The notes below the pieces were generated by a model. The model searched no databases, was not told the DNA's origin, and was given only the letters and a program-made list of their open reading frames with translations. From NCBI GenBank assembly GCA_036768475.1, contig DAIPMW010000001.1:62001-126000 (forward strand): 64,000 nt of DNA. Direction: 5' to 3'. Made by a program: the position numbers and the translations under genes. This DNA comes from JAEUMD01 sp036768475. Its GTDB lineage: Bacteria; Pseudomonadota; Alphaproteobacteria; Rhizobiales; Hyphomicrobiaceae. Position 1 is the stretch's first letter; every line of letters begins with the position of its first letter. Below, piece after piece: positions 26,046 to 35,301 of the stretch.

Positions 26046-27770
26046 ATGACCACTGTAGTTTCCAAGGAGCTGAATCCCAGCCACGACGAGTTTGCCGCAA
26101 TGCTGGCCGAGAGCCTCGCCAAGGACGATCTGGCCGAAGGCGAGGTCGTGACCGGCAAGGTGCTCGCCATCGAGAAGGACCTCGCCGTCATCGACGTTGG
26201 TCTCAAGATGGAAGGCCGCGTGCCGCTCAAGGAGTTCGGCATCGGCGGCAAGCCGGCCGATCTAAAGCCCGGCGACGAGGTCGAGGTCTACCTGGAGCGC
26301 ATCGAGAACGCGCTCGGCGAGGCCGTTCTGTCGCGTGAGAAGGCGCGCCGCGAGGAAAGCTGGAACCGCCTTGAGAAGCAGTTCGAGAAGGGCGAGAAGG
26401 TGCAGGGCGTCATCTTCAACAAGGTCAAGGGCGGCTTCACGGTCGATCTCGACGGCGCTGTCGCCTTCCTTCCGGGCTCCCAGGTTGACATCCGCCCAGT
26501 GCGCGACATCGGCCCGCTGATGCATCAGCCGCAGCCCTTCCAGATCCTCAAGATGGACCGCCGCCGCGGCAACATCGTCGTCTCGCGCCGCTCGGTGCTT
26601 GAGGAGACGCGTGCCGAGCAGCGTGCCGACATCGTCGCCCGCCTCGAGGAGGGTCAGGTCATTGACGGACTGGTCAAGAACATCACCGATTACGGTGCGT
26701 TCATCGACTTGGGCGGCATCGACGGTCTTCTCCACGTCACCGACATGGCTTGGCGCCGCGTCAATCATCCGTCCGAGATCCTGAACGTTGGCGACACGGT
26801 GAAGGTGCAGATCATCCGCATCAACCCCGAGACCCAGCGCATCAGCCTCGGCATGAAGCAGCTGCAGTCCGACCCCTGGGAGGGCATCGAGGCGAAGTAT
26901 CCTGTCGGTATGAAGGTGGCAGGCTCCGTTACCAACATTGCCGACTACGGCGCGTTCGTCGAGCTGGAGCCGGGTGTTGAAGGCCTCATCCACGTCTCCG
27001 AGATGAGCTGGACGAAGAAGAACATTCACCCCGGCAAGATCGTTTCGACGAGTCAGCAGGTCGAAGTCCAGGTACTCGAGGTCGACCCGCAGAAGCGCCG
27101 CATCTCGCTCGGCCTCAAGCAGACCCAGGACAATCCTTGGGATGCCTTCCTTGCCGCCCATCCGAAGGGCTCCGAGGTCGAAGGCCCGATCCGCAACATC
27201 ACCGAGTTCGGCCTCTTCATCGGTCTCGATGGCGGCGTCGACGGCATGGTTCATCTGTCCGACCTCGACTGGAACCGTGCGGGCGACGAGGCCATCAAGG
27301 ACTACAAGAAGGGTGACACGGTCAAAGCGGTTGTGCTCGACGTCGACAGCACCAAGGAGCGTATCTCACTCGGCATCAAGCAGCTGGGCGGCGATCCGAT
27401 CGACGCCATCGGCAAGTTCAAGAAGGGCGATACCGTGACCTGCACTGTCGTTCAGGTTCAGGACAACGGCATCGAGGTGAAGCTGGCCGACAGTGAGATC
27501 ACCACCTTCGTCAAGCGCTCCGACCTCTCGCGCGAGCGTTCCGAGCAGCGTCCTGAGCGCTTCAACGTCGGTGACAAGGTCGACGCAGCAATCACCACGA
27601 TCGACAAGGCTGCCCGCCGCGTCGGCGTATCCATCAAGGCGCTTGAGATCGCCGAGGAGAAGAGCGCCGTCGCTCAATACGGGTCTTCCGATTCGGGTGC
27701 TTCGCTGGGCGACATCTTCAAGGCCGCGATCAAAAAGCGCGAAGACAGCGAAGAGAGCGACGAGGGCTGA
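26046..27770 (+). CDS. rpsA: 30S ribosomal protein S1
   Basis: Ribosomal protein S1, which binds mRNA leaders on the 30S subunit. The 574 residues contain six S1 (OB-fold) domains starting at about residues 35, 120, 205, 290, 377 and 463. Repeated YGAFIDLGGIDGLLHVTDM-type segments mark them clearly. AAGGAG lies seven bases before the ATG, and codon use is strongly biased (many AAG, GAG, CTC). A strong terminator follows 66 bp after the stop. Confidence 0.98.
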   Translation: MTTVVSKELNPSHDEFAAMLAESLAKDDLAEGEVVTGKVLAIEKDLAVIDVGLKMEGRVPLKEFGIGGKPADLKPGDEVEVYLERIENALGEAVLSREKARREESWNRLEKQFEKGEKVQGVIFNKVKGGFTVDLDGAVAFLPGSQVDIRPVRDIGPLMHQPQPFQILKMDRRRGNIVVSRRSVLEETRAEQRADIVARLEEGQVIDGLVKNITDYGAFIDLGGIDGLLHVTDMAWRRVNHPSEILNVGDTVKVQIIRINPETQRISLGMKQLQSDPWEGIEAKYPVGMKVAGSVTNIADYGAFVELEPGVEGLIHVSEMSWTKKNIHPGKIVSTSQQVEVQVLEVDPQKRRISLGLKQTQDNPWDAFLAAHPKGSEVEGPIRNITEFGLFIGLDGGVDGMVHLSDLDWNRAGDEAIKDYKKGDTVKAVVLDVDSTKERISLGIKQLGGDPIDAIGKFKKGDTVTCTVVQVQDNGIEVKLADSEITTFVKRSDLSRERSEQRPERFNVGDKVDAAITTIDKAARRVGVSIKALEIAEEKSAVAQYGSSDSGASLGDIFKAAIKKREDSEESDEG

Positions 27771-27836
27771 CGTCCCATGGGCTAGGCGGCGGCTCTGCCA
27801 CCGCCTGCACCGGCCCCGTACTCAAAAGAAAACTTT

Positions 27837-27876
27837 AAGGCCGCGCGACAACCTGTTGTCGCGCGGCCTTGTTTTT
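27837..27876 (+). terminator. Intrinsic terminator after rpsA
   Basis: A perfect 15-bp stem (AAGGCCGCGCGACAA and its complement) with loop CCTG is followed by GTTTTT. It lies 66 bases after the rpsA stop. Confidence 0.93.
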
Positions 27877-28003
27877 GCGCCCGGCCTCAGATGGCCGCAT
27901 TTCCGACGCCTGCATCCGTTGAAAGCGGCCTGAAGCTTGCTTAGGCTTACTGGTAAGTCATGAATAATTAACGTTTTCCGGCCCCTGCGCCGTAAGACAG
28001 GAG

Positions 28004-28984
28004 ATGGCGACCGCCATGATGCACGAAACTGAAACTGTCCTTGATCGCCGCAGATTGCGCCGGCATGTCTCATTCTGGCGCATCAGCGCGATCATCGCCG
28101 CGCTTCTCGCTGTGGGCGGCCTCATCATGTCGAGCGAAGCACTGCAGTCGATCACGCAGAAGGACTACATCGCCCGCGTCTCGATCACCGGCACCATAAG
28201 CGAGGATCGCAAGCAGCTTGAGCTGATCGACAAGATCGCAAAGGACGATCAGGCCGTCGCTCTGATCGTGTTCGTCAACAGTCCGGGCGGCACGTCGACC
28301 GGCGGCGAAGCGCTGTACACCGCACTACGCAAAGTTGCTGAGAAAAAGCCCGTGGTGGCTCAGTTCGGCACGGTTGCGGCATCCGCTGGCTACATCACCG
28401 GCCTTGGCGCGGATTACATCGTCTCGCGCGGCAATTGCATCACTGGCTCCATAGGCGTCATCGCACAGTGGCCGGAATTTTCCGGCATCCTCGACAAGGT
28501 CGGCGTCAAGGTGAACGAGATCCGTTCCGGCGAGCTGAAGGCCTGGCCTTCCCCGTTCGCACCGCTGGACGAAAAGGGCACTGCGGCTACCGAGGCCATG
28601 GTTAAGGATAGCTTCAAGTGGTTCCTGGACCTGGTCAAAGAACGCCGCGGGATCGACCCGGCCGCCGTTTCGGGCCTGGAGATGGGCCGCGTCTTCACCG
28701 GCCGTCAGGCTCTGGAGCGCAAGCTGGTCGACGCCATCGGCGGCGAGGACGAAGTGCGCGCCTGGCTGAAGGAAAAGCATGAAATATCCAGGGACTTGAA
28801 GATTGTAGAAAAGAAACCTGAGACGGATTCGAGGCTGTCGCTGCTCGGCGCTTCCAGTGGATCTGTCCGCGATCTGGCCGCACAGATCGTTTCCGGCGCC
28901 ACGGACGCCCTGTCTGGTGGCGAGGCGAGTCGGCTGTTGCGTCTTGACGGCCTCGTTTCGGTTTGGCACCCTTCAGAAAATTGA
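28004..28984 (+). CDS. sppA: Signal peptide peptidase SppA (S49 family)
   Basis: Membrane-anchored serine protease that degrades cleaved signal peptides. One N-terminal helix (FWRISAIIAALLAVGGLIM, about residues 25-45) anchors it. The S49 domain has the lysine region NSPGGTSTGGEALYTALRK and the nucleophile serine in VAASAGYITGLGADYIVS, then TGSIGVIAQWPEF. The 326-residue length is that of the short (SppA36-type) family. ACAGGAG precedes ATG 28004. ATGs at 28016 and 28019 are alternatives. It precedes ihfB by 34 bp, as in many alphaproteobacteria. Confidence 0.92.
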   Translation: MATAMMHETETVLDRRRLRRHVSFWRISAIIAALLAVGGLIMSSEALQSITQKDYIARVSITGTISEDRKQLELIDKIAKDDQAVALIVFVNSPGGTSTGGEALYTALRKVAEKKPVVAQFGTVAASAGYITGLGADYIVSRGNCITGSIGVIAQWPEFSGILDKVGVKVNEIRSGELKAWPSPFAPLDEKGTAATEAMVKDSFKWFLDLVKERRGIDPAAVSGLEMGRVFTGRQALERKLVDAIGGEDEVRAWLKEKHEISRDLKIVEKKPETDSRLSLLGASSGSVRDLAAQIVSGATDALSGGEASRLLRLDGLVSVWHPSEN

Positions 28985-29018
28985 GAAATAACAAACACTT
29001 TTTTGGGGAGAGGCCGCC

Positions 29019-29312
29019 GTGATCAAGTCCGAGTTGATCCAGAAAATCGCTGCTGCGAATCCGCATCTCTACCACCGTGACGTCGAACGCATCGTCAACG
29101 TGATTTTTGACGAGATCGTCGACGCACTGGCACGCGGCGATCGCGTCGAGCTTCGCGGCTTTGGAGCTTTCACGGTGAAACATCGCCCAGCTCGCGAAGG
29201 CCGCAACCCCAGAACCGGCGAGCCGGTGCCGGTCGAGGAAAAGTTCGTCCCTTTCTTCAAGACCGGTAAGGACTTGCGCGATAGGTTGAACGGCAACGGC
29301 GACGTTGGATGA
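29019..29312 (+). CDS. ihfB: Integration host factor subunit beta
   Basis: Beta subunit of the DNA-bending protein IHF. The 97-residue protein has the HU/IHF fold: MIKSELIQKIAAANPHLY, VNVIFDEIVDALARGDRVEL, RGFGAFTVKHR and the tip of the beta arm RNPRTGEPV, followed by FFKTGKDLRDRLN. The start is GTG, with GGGGAG nine bases before. It lies just after sppA. Confidence 0.96.
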   Translation: MIKSELIQKIAAANPHLYHRDVERIVNVIFDEIVDALARGDRVELRGFGAFTVKHRPAREGRNPRTGEPVPVEEKFVPFFKTGKDLRDRLNGNGDVG

Positions 29313-29552
29313 TGCGCCATCCGGCGCGCGACCAGATTGCCTGCTCGTGGTGACTGAAGCGGGGTTGGCGGCAAGACTGGAAAACCGTTTTCACGTCGAG
29401 CCCGAGTGCGTAGCAGCCTTATGTGAGCTAGAATGAAAACTTAAGTGTCGAGGGATCAATCTGCCAGGAGGATGTCGGCCTGATTGAAACCGGCGGAAGC
29501 GACACCCGCCAGTCCAGCGCCTGCGAAACCGGCACCGTCGAATACGAAGCGA

Positions 29553-29918
29553 ATGACAAGGCGAACTTCCGTGCTCAAGCGTATCACTCTGCTCCTGATC
29601 TCATTCCCCGTGGCACTGCTGCTCATCACGCTCGCAATCGCCAATCGCCATACCGTGCGCATGGTTCTCGACCCGTTTCGTCCCGAGGCTCCAGTAATCT
29701 CGATTGATCTACCGTTTTTCTATTACCTGTTCGGCGCCCTGCTGATCGGTGTCGTAGCTGGCGGCTCCGCCGTCTGGCTGAGCCAGAGCCACTGGCGCCA
29801 GACGGCGCGCAACCGCACGCAGGAGGCGCGCCGCTGGCATGCAGAAGCAGATCGCCTGACCCGCGAGCGCGATGCCGACCTGAACCGCGCCAAACAACTC
29901 GCCATCGCAGGCCGCTGA
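29553..29918 (+). CDS. LapA-like (DUF1049) inner-membrane protein
   Basis: A 121-residue protein with two membrane helices (LLLISFPVALLLITLAIANRHTVRM and YYLFGALLIGVVAGGSAVWL) and a charged C-terminal coiled coil (WRQTARNRTQEARRWHAEADRL). This is the architecture of the LapA/DUF1049 family, implicated in envelope assembly in enterobacteria. An in-frame TTG at 29484 would add a proline/alanine-rich leader. ATG 29553 or GTG 29571 are more likely starts. The gene occupies the place between ihfB and trpF seen in relatives. Confidence 0.82.
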   Translation: MTRRTSVLKRITLLLISFPVALLLITLAIANRHTVRMVLDPFRPEAPVISIDLPFFYYLFGALLIGVVAGGSAVWLSQSHWRQTARNRTQEARRWHAEADRLTRERDADLNRAKQLAIAGR

Positions 29919-30071
29919 CGGCAGAGCCGGCCACTGTACAAACATATGCCGGAACGCGTTGCTCTGGCGGCAGTCGTCCCCGCCAGACACATGCACTCAA
30001 CCTGATGCAAATGAGCGAACAAACCTGCATCCGTGCGTCATGGCCAGAGCGATCCGCGCGAAGGCCAGCCA

Positions 30072-30770
30072 ATGCCGTTTGAGGACGCGTTCACCTCCTT
30101 CATTTCGGCGCTCGACGGCATCGCTGTCGGCGTCTTTGCGGTCACCGGAGCGCTCGTCGCCAGCCGCAAGGAGATGGATATTTTCGGCTTCGCACTGCTC
30201 GGCACCGTCACGGGCGTGGGCGGCGGCACGGTACGTGATCTCCTGCTCGGACATCTGCCTGTCTTCTGGGTGAAGAATCCAGCCTATGCAGCAATTGCGC
30301 TGATGGTATCCGCCATTGTCTTTTTCACCGCGCACATCCCGGAATCGCGCTACCGCCTCCTGCTGTGGCTCGACGCCGTGGGTCTCTCACTCGTTTGCGT
30401 CATTGGCGCGGATCGCGGCTTGTCTGCCGATGTCGGCGCATTCATCGCCATCGTGATGGGCGTGATTACGGCCGTTTTCGGCGGCATCATCCGTGACGTT
30501 CTGGGCGGTGAAAGCCCGGTCATCCTACGCCGCGAAATCTACGTTATCCCGGCCATGCTCGGCGCCATCACCTTCGTCACCGTGACAAGCCTCGGCGCGA
30601 CTTACCCCGTTGCCGCCATGTTGGGGTTCGCGCTGTGCTTCACAGTTCGCGGTCTTGCCCTCTATTACGAATGGTCACTTCCGCCCTATAAATCGAGACC
30701 GGGCCGCCGCACCAACGAGGCCGCGCGTGAGCCAAATCCGCCCGGTGATGGAAGCGAGACCACGCCATGA
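30072..30770 (+). CDS. TRIC (UPF0126) family cation channel
   Basis: Trimeric intracellular cation channel homolog, 232 residues and about seven membrane helices. The family glycine-rich motif appears twice, as expected from its internal duplication: GVGGGTVRDLLLGHLPVFWV near residue 55 and VFGGIIRDVLGGESPVIL near 140. ATG 30072 begins MPFEDAFTSFISALDGIAVG. The in-frame upstream start at 30033 gives a basic extension of low credibility. The stop overlaps the trpF start by four bases. Confidence 0.9.
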   Translation: MPFEDAFTSFISALDGIAVGVFAVTGALVASRKEMDIFGFALLGTVTGVGGGTVRDLLLGHLPVFWVKNPAYAAIALMVSAIVFFTAHIPESRYRLLLWLDAVGLSLVCVIGADRGLSADVGAFIAIVMGVITAVFGGIIRDVLGGESPVILRREIYVIPAMLGAITFVTVTSLGATYPVAAMLGFALCFTVRGLALYYEWSLPPYKSRPGRRTNEAAREPNPPGDGSETTP

Positions 30771-31426
30771 CCGACACCAAGATCTGCGGCATCAAAACCA
30801 GCGAGGCCCTCGAAGCGGCGATTTCGGGCGGTGCACGCTGGATCGGCCTTGTGCTGCACGAAAAGAGTCCGCGTAACCTGCCGCTGAAAACGGCCGCCGC
30901 ATTGGCTGACCAGGCCCGCGGCCGCGCCGCCATCGTGGTCTTGCTGGCCGATCCGGGCGATGACCGTCTCGCCGATGTCGTGCGTGCGGTGGGCCCGCAT
31001 TTCATCCAGCTCCACGGCCACGAGACCCCTGAGCGCGTCGCCGCCATCCGCAGCACCTTCGGCACACGCATCATCAAGGCGGTCGGCGCGCGCAGCGAGG
31101 CCGACGTCAGGGACGCCCTCACCTACTACAAGCCGGGCATCATCGCGGACCTGCTGCTGTTCGACGCCAAGCCGCCGCCCGGAGCGGAGCGGGCGGGTGG
31201 CCATGGCATTCCATTCGACTGGCAGATCCTTTCCGCCGTCCCGGTCGGCATGCCCTATCTGCTGGCTGGCGGGCTCACTCCCGACAACATCCGCGAGGCC
31301 ATCCGCATGACCGGCGCTCCCGCGGTCGATGTTTCCTCGGGCGTAGAGACTGCGCCCGGCGAAAAATCACCGGAGCTGATCCGTGACTTTCTTCAGGCGG
31401 TAAAGACCGCTATGGAGACGCTGTGA
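30767..31426 (+). CDS. trpF: Phosphoribosylanthranilate isomerase
   Basis: Third step of tryptophan synthesis from chorismate. The 219-residue (beta/alpha)8 barrel shows KICGIKTSEALEAAISGGA with the catalytic cysteine, FIQLHGHETPERVAAI, the aspartate in LLLFDAKPPPGAE, and phosphate binding LLAGGLTPDNIREAI and VDVSSGVETAPGEKSPELI. It overlaps the TRIC gene by four bases and precedes trpB by 80 bp. Confidence 0.95.
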   Translation: MTDTKICGIKTSEALEAAISGGARWIGLVLHEKSPRNLPLKTAAALADQARGRAAIVVLLADPGDDRLADVVRAVGPHFIQLHGHETPERVAAIRSTFGTRIIKAVGARSEADVRDALTYYKPGIIADLLLFDAKPPPGAERAGGHGIPFDWQILSAVPVGMPYLLAGGLTPDNIREAIRMTGAPAVDVSSGVETAPGEKSPELIRDFLQAVKTAMETL

Positions 31427-31506
31427 AATCCGTCGGCGTCCGGAGACGGCGCAGCACCACATCGTAACCGGACCGGTCGACCAGACAGACAATTCGAGGA
31501 CCGAGC

Positions 31507-32769
31507 ATGGCTACCCTTTCCAATCAATCCGCCGACGCCAAGCTCAACAGCTTTCGCGCCGGCCCTGACGAGCGCGGCCACTTCGGCATCTTCGGCGGCC
31601 GCTTCGTCGCCGAGACGTTGATGCCGCTGATCCTGGACCTGGAGCAGGCCTACAAGGATGCCAAAGCCGACCCCGCCTTCCATGCAGAGCTTGAGAATCT
31701 CAACACGTTCTATGCAGGCCGACCGAGTCCTCTCTACTTTGCCGAACGCCTGACAGAGCACTTCCGCTCCGAAAGCAAGACCGGCGGTGGCGCCAAGATC
31801 TACTTCAAGCGCGACGAACTCAATCACACGGGATCGCACAAGATCAACAACTGCCTGGGCCAGATCCTGCTCGCCCGTCGCATGGGTAAGACGCGCATCA
31901 TCGCCGAGACAGGCGCCGGCCAGCACGGCGTCGCGGTTGCCACCGTGTGCGCCCGCTTTGGCCTGCCATGCGAGATCTATATGGGCGCCACCGACGTCAA
32001 GCGACAGTCGCCCAATGTCGCGCGAATGTACATGCTGAACGCCAAGGTCAATCCCGTCACATCTGGCGCCGGCACCCTTAAGGACGCCATGAACGAGGCG
32101 CTGCGTGACTGGGTGACCAACGTCGAGAACACCTATTACATCATCGGCACCGCCGCAGGCCCCCATCCCTATCCCGAGTTGGTTCGCGACTTTCAGTCGA
32201 TCATAGGTAAGGAGGTGCGCGAGCAGATGATGGCAGCCGAAGGCCGCCTGCCCGACACGCTCGTCGCCTGCATCGGCGGCGGCTCCAACGCCATCGGCCT
32301 GTTCCACCCCTTCCTTGATGACAAGGGCATCAAGATCTTCGGCGTGGAGGCCGGCGGCCACGGTCTCGACATTCCTAACGGACACGCCGCCTCGATGAAC
32401 GGCGGCTCGCCCGGCGTCCTCCACGGCAACCGTACCTACCTGCTGCAGGACGACGATGGCCAGATCCTCGAAGGCCATTCGATTTCCGCCGGCCTTGATT
32501 ATCCTGGTGTCGGCCCCGAGCATTCCTGGCTGAAGGATACCGGCCGCGTGAAATACGTCGCAGTGACCGACAAAGAGGCGCTTGACGCCTTCCAGCTGTG
32601 CGCACGCCAGGAGGGCATCATTCCCGCGCTCGAACCGTCTCACGCGCTTGCCCACGTCATGAAGCTCGCGCCGACGCTGCCACGCGATGACCTGCTCGTC
32701 ATGAACATGTGCGGCCGCGGCGACAAAGACGTTTTCGCCGTCGCCGGCTATCTGGGCATCGACATTTGA
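31507..32769 (+). CDS. trpB: Tryptophan synthase beta subunit
   Basis: PLP enzyme joining indole and serine. The 420 residues contain FGGRFVAETLMP, ERLTEHF, the cofactor lysine in KRDELNHTGSHKINNCLGQ near 105, ETGAGQHGVAVATVCA, the phosphate loop CIGGGSNAIG and SAGLDYPGVGPEH. GAGGACCGAGC precedes the ATG. It is followed by trpA after 79 bp. Confidence 0.97.
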   Translation: MATLSNQSADAKLNSFRAGPDERGHFGIFGGRFVAETLMPLILDLEQAYKDAKADPAFHAELENLNTFYAGRPSPLYFAERLTEHFRSESKTGGGAKIYFKRDELNHTGSHKINNCLGQILLARRMGKTRIIAETGAGQHGVAVATVCARFGLPCEIYMGATDVKRQSPNVARMYMLNAKVNPVTSGAGTLKDAMNEALRDWVTNVENTYYIIGTAAGPHPYPELVRDFQSIIGKEVREQMMAAEGRLPDTLVACIGGGSNAIGLFHPFLDDKGIKIFGVEAGGHGLDIPNGHAASMNGGSPGVLHGNRTYLLQDDDGQILEGHSISAGLDYPGVGPEHSWLKDTGRVKYVAVTDKEALDAFQLCARQEGIIPALEPSHALAHVMKLAPTLPRDDLLVMNMCGRGDKDVFAVAGYLGIDI

Positions 32770-32848
32770 CAGACGCAATTAAAGACGCGAACCGAACGCG
32801 CACCGCCGCACCGCACGCCCGCTGAACAACGAACCCGTCAAGGCGCAC

Positions 32849-33673
32849 ATGACCGAAACACGCATCGATCGCCGCTTCGCAAAACTCAGGTCGGAAGGCC
32901 GTGCCGGCCTCGTCACCTTTATTTCCGCAGGCGACCCCAACCTTGCCACGTCCCAGCGCATTCTTGCCGGCTTGCCCGGGGCGGGCGCCGACGTCATCGA
33001 GTTGGGCATGCCATTCTCCGATCCGATGGCCGACGGCCCGGCGATTCAGGCGTCGTCCCTGCGCGCCCTGAAAGCCGGCCAGCGAATGACCAAGACGCTC
33101 GCCATGGTCGCCGACTTCCGCAAGTCCGATAACGACACGCCGATCGTGCTGATGGGCTATTACAATCCGATCTATGTCTACGGCAACGAGCGCTTCCTCG
33201 CCGACGCGGTGAAAGCCGGCGTCGATGGCCTGATCGTCGTTGACGTGCCCCCCGAGGCTGACGAGGAACTGTGCCTGCCCGCGCTCGCGGCGGGACTGAA
33301 TTTTATCCGCCTGGCGACCCCGACCACCGATGCCAAGCGCCTGCCCAAGGTGCTCGCCAATACCTCGGGCTTCGTCTATTACGTTTCGATCACCGGTATC
33401 ACGGGCTCGGCCGCGCCCGATGTCTCCAAGGTCCACGCCGAAGTCAAGCGCATCAAGGCAGCAACCACGCTGCCAGTCGCGGTGGGTTTCGGCGTCAAGA
33501 CCAGTGAGCAGGCCGAGGCGATCGCCAAGGGCGCCGACGCCGTGGTCGTTGGCTCGGCCCTCGTAACCGCAATCGAAAAATCCCTGGACGAACAGGTTAA
33601 TGCCACTGGCACGACCGTCTCGGCCGTCCTAGATCTAGTGAAAGGTCTTGCCGACGCCCTGAGGGCGCGATAG
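32849..33673 (+). CDS. trpA: Tryptophan synthase alpha subunit
   Basis: Cleaves indole-3-glycerol phosphate to indole. The 274-residue barrel has LVTFISAGDPN, the catalytic glutamate in VIELGMPFSDPMADGPAIQ, the aspartate in GLIVVDVPPEAD, and phosphate binding in GFGVKTSEQAEAIAKGADAVVVGSAL. Its TAG stop is followed by AGCGGCTC, similar to a repeat edge but not continuing as one. Confidence 0.97.
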   Translation: MTETRIDRRFAKLRSEGRAGLVTFISAGDPNLATSQRILAGLPGAGADVIELGMPFSDPMADGPAIQASSLRALKAGQRMTKTLAMVADFRKSDNDTPIVLMGYYNPIYVYGNERFLADAVKAGVDGLIVVDVPPEADEELCLPALAAGLNFIRLATPTTDAKRLPKVLANTSGFVYYVSITGITGSAAPDVSKVHAEVKRIKAATTLPVAVGFGVKTSEQAEAIAKGADAVVVGSALVTAIEKSLDEQVNATGTTVSAVLDLVKGLADALRAR

Positions 33674-34025
33674 AGCGGCTCTTTGCAGGCTCAAGATCGT
33701 CGGAAAGCCGGTCTGGTGCCGTGTTCACGAAATTGGTCGCATTCCGCTGCGGACGACGAATAAATTTCTCGATCTCAGTGGCACGAGCCAACCCTATGAT
33801 TCCAGTGTGGTTTGGATCGAGAAGTCCGCCTCACCTCCACACCGAGAAGACTGCAGTGGACGACTCGATCACCCACTGGGGTGCGAATAACGGCCACGGG
33901 CCCGTTGCACCGGGCCAAGCTCTGTGCGACGCAAAATGAGACCTGCAGGCGCCTAGCGCGGGATTCGCCGCGGAGCGTCCTGACGAGCGCACATGAGCGG
34001 ATTGGCTGCGAAGGAGCCTAGACGC
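33674..34025. other. Intergenic stretch between trpA and accD
   Basis: No convincing gene is seen. A GC-rich inverted repeat GGCCCG-TTGCAC-CGGGCC lies at about 33898-33915 but has no T-run. The AAGGAG at 34011-34016 is the accD ribosome site. An in-frame ATG at 33993 belongs to the accD frame. No copy of the repeat families A or B is present. Confidence 0.45.
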
Positions 34026-35138
34026 GTGAACTGGATCAACAATGTCGTCCGGCCCAAGATCCGGAGTTTCCTGACGACCAAACGTGACGTTCCGGACGAC
34101 CTGTGGAGAAAATGCCCAGAGACGGGCCAGATGGTCTTCACCAAGGACCTCGTGGCCAACCAGTACGTCTATCCAGGCTCCGACTACCACGAGCGCATGA
34201 CCGCGCCGCAACGCCTCCAGCACCTGTTCGGCGGCGAAAACTATGCCGTCATCCCCAATCCATCCGTCAGCCTTGATCCGCTGAAGTTCCGGGATGCCAA
34301 GCGCTACACCGACCGCCTCAAGGAAGCCAAGACGAAGACATCGCTCGAAGATGCCGTGGTGATCGCCGAAGGAGACCTGGAGGGCACCAACGTCGTTGCT
34401 GCCGTGCAGGACTTTCACTTCATGGCCGGCTCGCTCGGAATGGCGGCCGGCGAGGCGGTCATCGCCGGCATGGAGCATGCGATCTCAAAGATGTCGCCCT
34501 TTATCCTGTTTGCGGCCTCAGGCGGCGCGCGCATGCAGGAGGGCATCATGTCGCTGATGCAGATGCCGCGCACGACCATCGCAGTACAGCGCCTGCGCGA
34601 CGCGCGGCTCCCCTATATCGTCGTGCTCACCGACCCGACCACCGGTGGCGTCACCGCTTCCTACGCGATGCTCGGCGACGTCCATATCGCAGAGCCCGGC
34701 GCGCTCATCTGCTTCGCCGGTCCCCGCGTCATCCAGCAGACCATTCGCGAGCAACTGCCTGAAGGCTTCCAGCGTGCCGAATATCTACGCGATCACGGCA
34801 TGGTTGACATGGTGGTCCACCGCCACAAGTTGCGCCAGACCCTAGCCCGACTGGTTCGCGTCCTGATGGCGCCGGCCCTCGCTGGAACGAACGTCAAGGC
34901 AAGCCGAAAACCGTCGCGCGGCCTGAACGGCGGAAAGCCTTACGTCAATGCCAGCACAACCGATGTCGCCGATCGCCCCCCATCCGGCCCGACCTCGGCG
35001 AATGCGCCGGCCATTATCGAAGCAGAGCCGGTTTCGGACGAAGAACGTTTCGAACCGGGGCGTCGCACACGCGAAACCGAGCCAAAATCCGCCCCCGAGG
35101 CCAAGCCGTCTGAACTCAAAACTGCGCCAAAAAGCTGA
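34026..35138 (+). CDS. accD: Acetyl-CoA carboxylase carboxyltransferase subunit beta
   Basis: Beta subunit of the carboxyltransferase that makes malonyl-CoA. From GTG 34026 the protein begins MNWINNVVRPKIR, as in relatives, with AAGGAG ten bases before. ATG 33993 would add eleven residues. The crotonase-like domain shows GGARMQEGIMSLMQMPRT, LTDPTTGGVTASYAMLGDVHIAEPGA and FAGPRVIQQTIREQLPEGFQ. Only one of the four zinc-ribbon cysteines is left (C30 in LWRKCPETG). About 90 proline/serine/glutamate-rich residues extend the C-terminus after about 280, giving 370 in total. Confidence 0.95.
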   Translation: MNWINNVVRPKIRSFLTTKRDVPDDLWRKCPETGQMVFTKDLVANQYVYPGSDYHERMTAPQRLQHLFGGENYAVIPNPSVSLDPLKFRDAKRYTDRLKEAKTKTSLEDAVVIAEGDLEGTNVVAAVQDFHFMAGSLGMAAGEAVIAGMEHAISKMSPFILFAASGGARMQEGIMSLMQMPRTTIAVQRLRDARLPYIVVLTDPTTGGVTASYAMLGDVHIAEPGALICFAGPRVIQQTIREQLPEGFQRAEYLRDHGMVDMVVHRHKLRQTLARLVRVLMAPALAGTNVKASRKPSRGLNGGKPYVNASTTDVADRPPSGPTSANAPAIIEAEPVSDEERFEPGRRTRETEPKSAPEAKPSELKTAPKS

Positions 35139-35301
35139 AACAAGGTTGTCGTATCCGCAAAACCGCTGTAGGCCAGGGCGAACTGGTCCACAGTGGGCCT
35201 TGCCAGACATCATCGAACCAACTGCCGGCATGCACTAGTGACTGCCGCGCGTCAAAACTGATCCGAGCGGCCCCACGAGCGGCGAGCATCACGAGGCGGA
35301 C

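Noticed and set aside
31393..32778. 461-codon antisense frame opposite trpB
   Set aside because: TrpB is unmistakable. The antisense product is low in recognisable structure and lacks a ribosome site.
33671..33682. TAGAGCGGCTC at the trpA stop, similar to a repeat edge
   Set aside because: The sequence does not continue as family A or B, so the match is too short.
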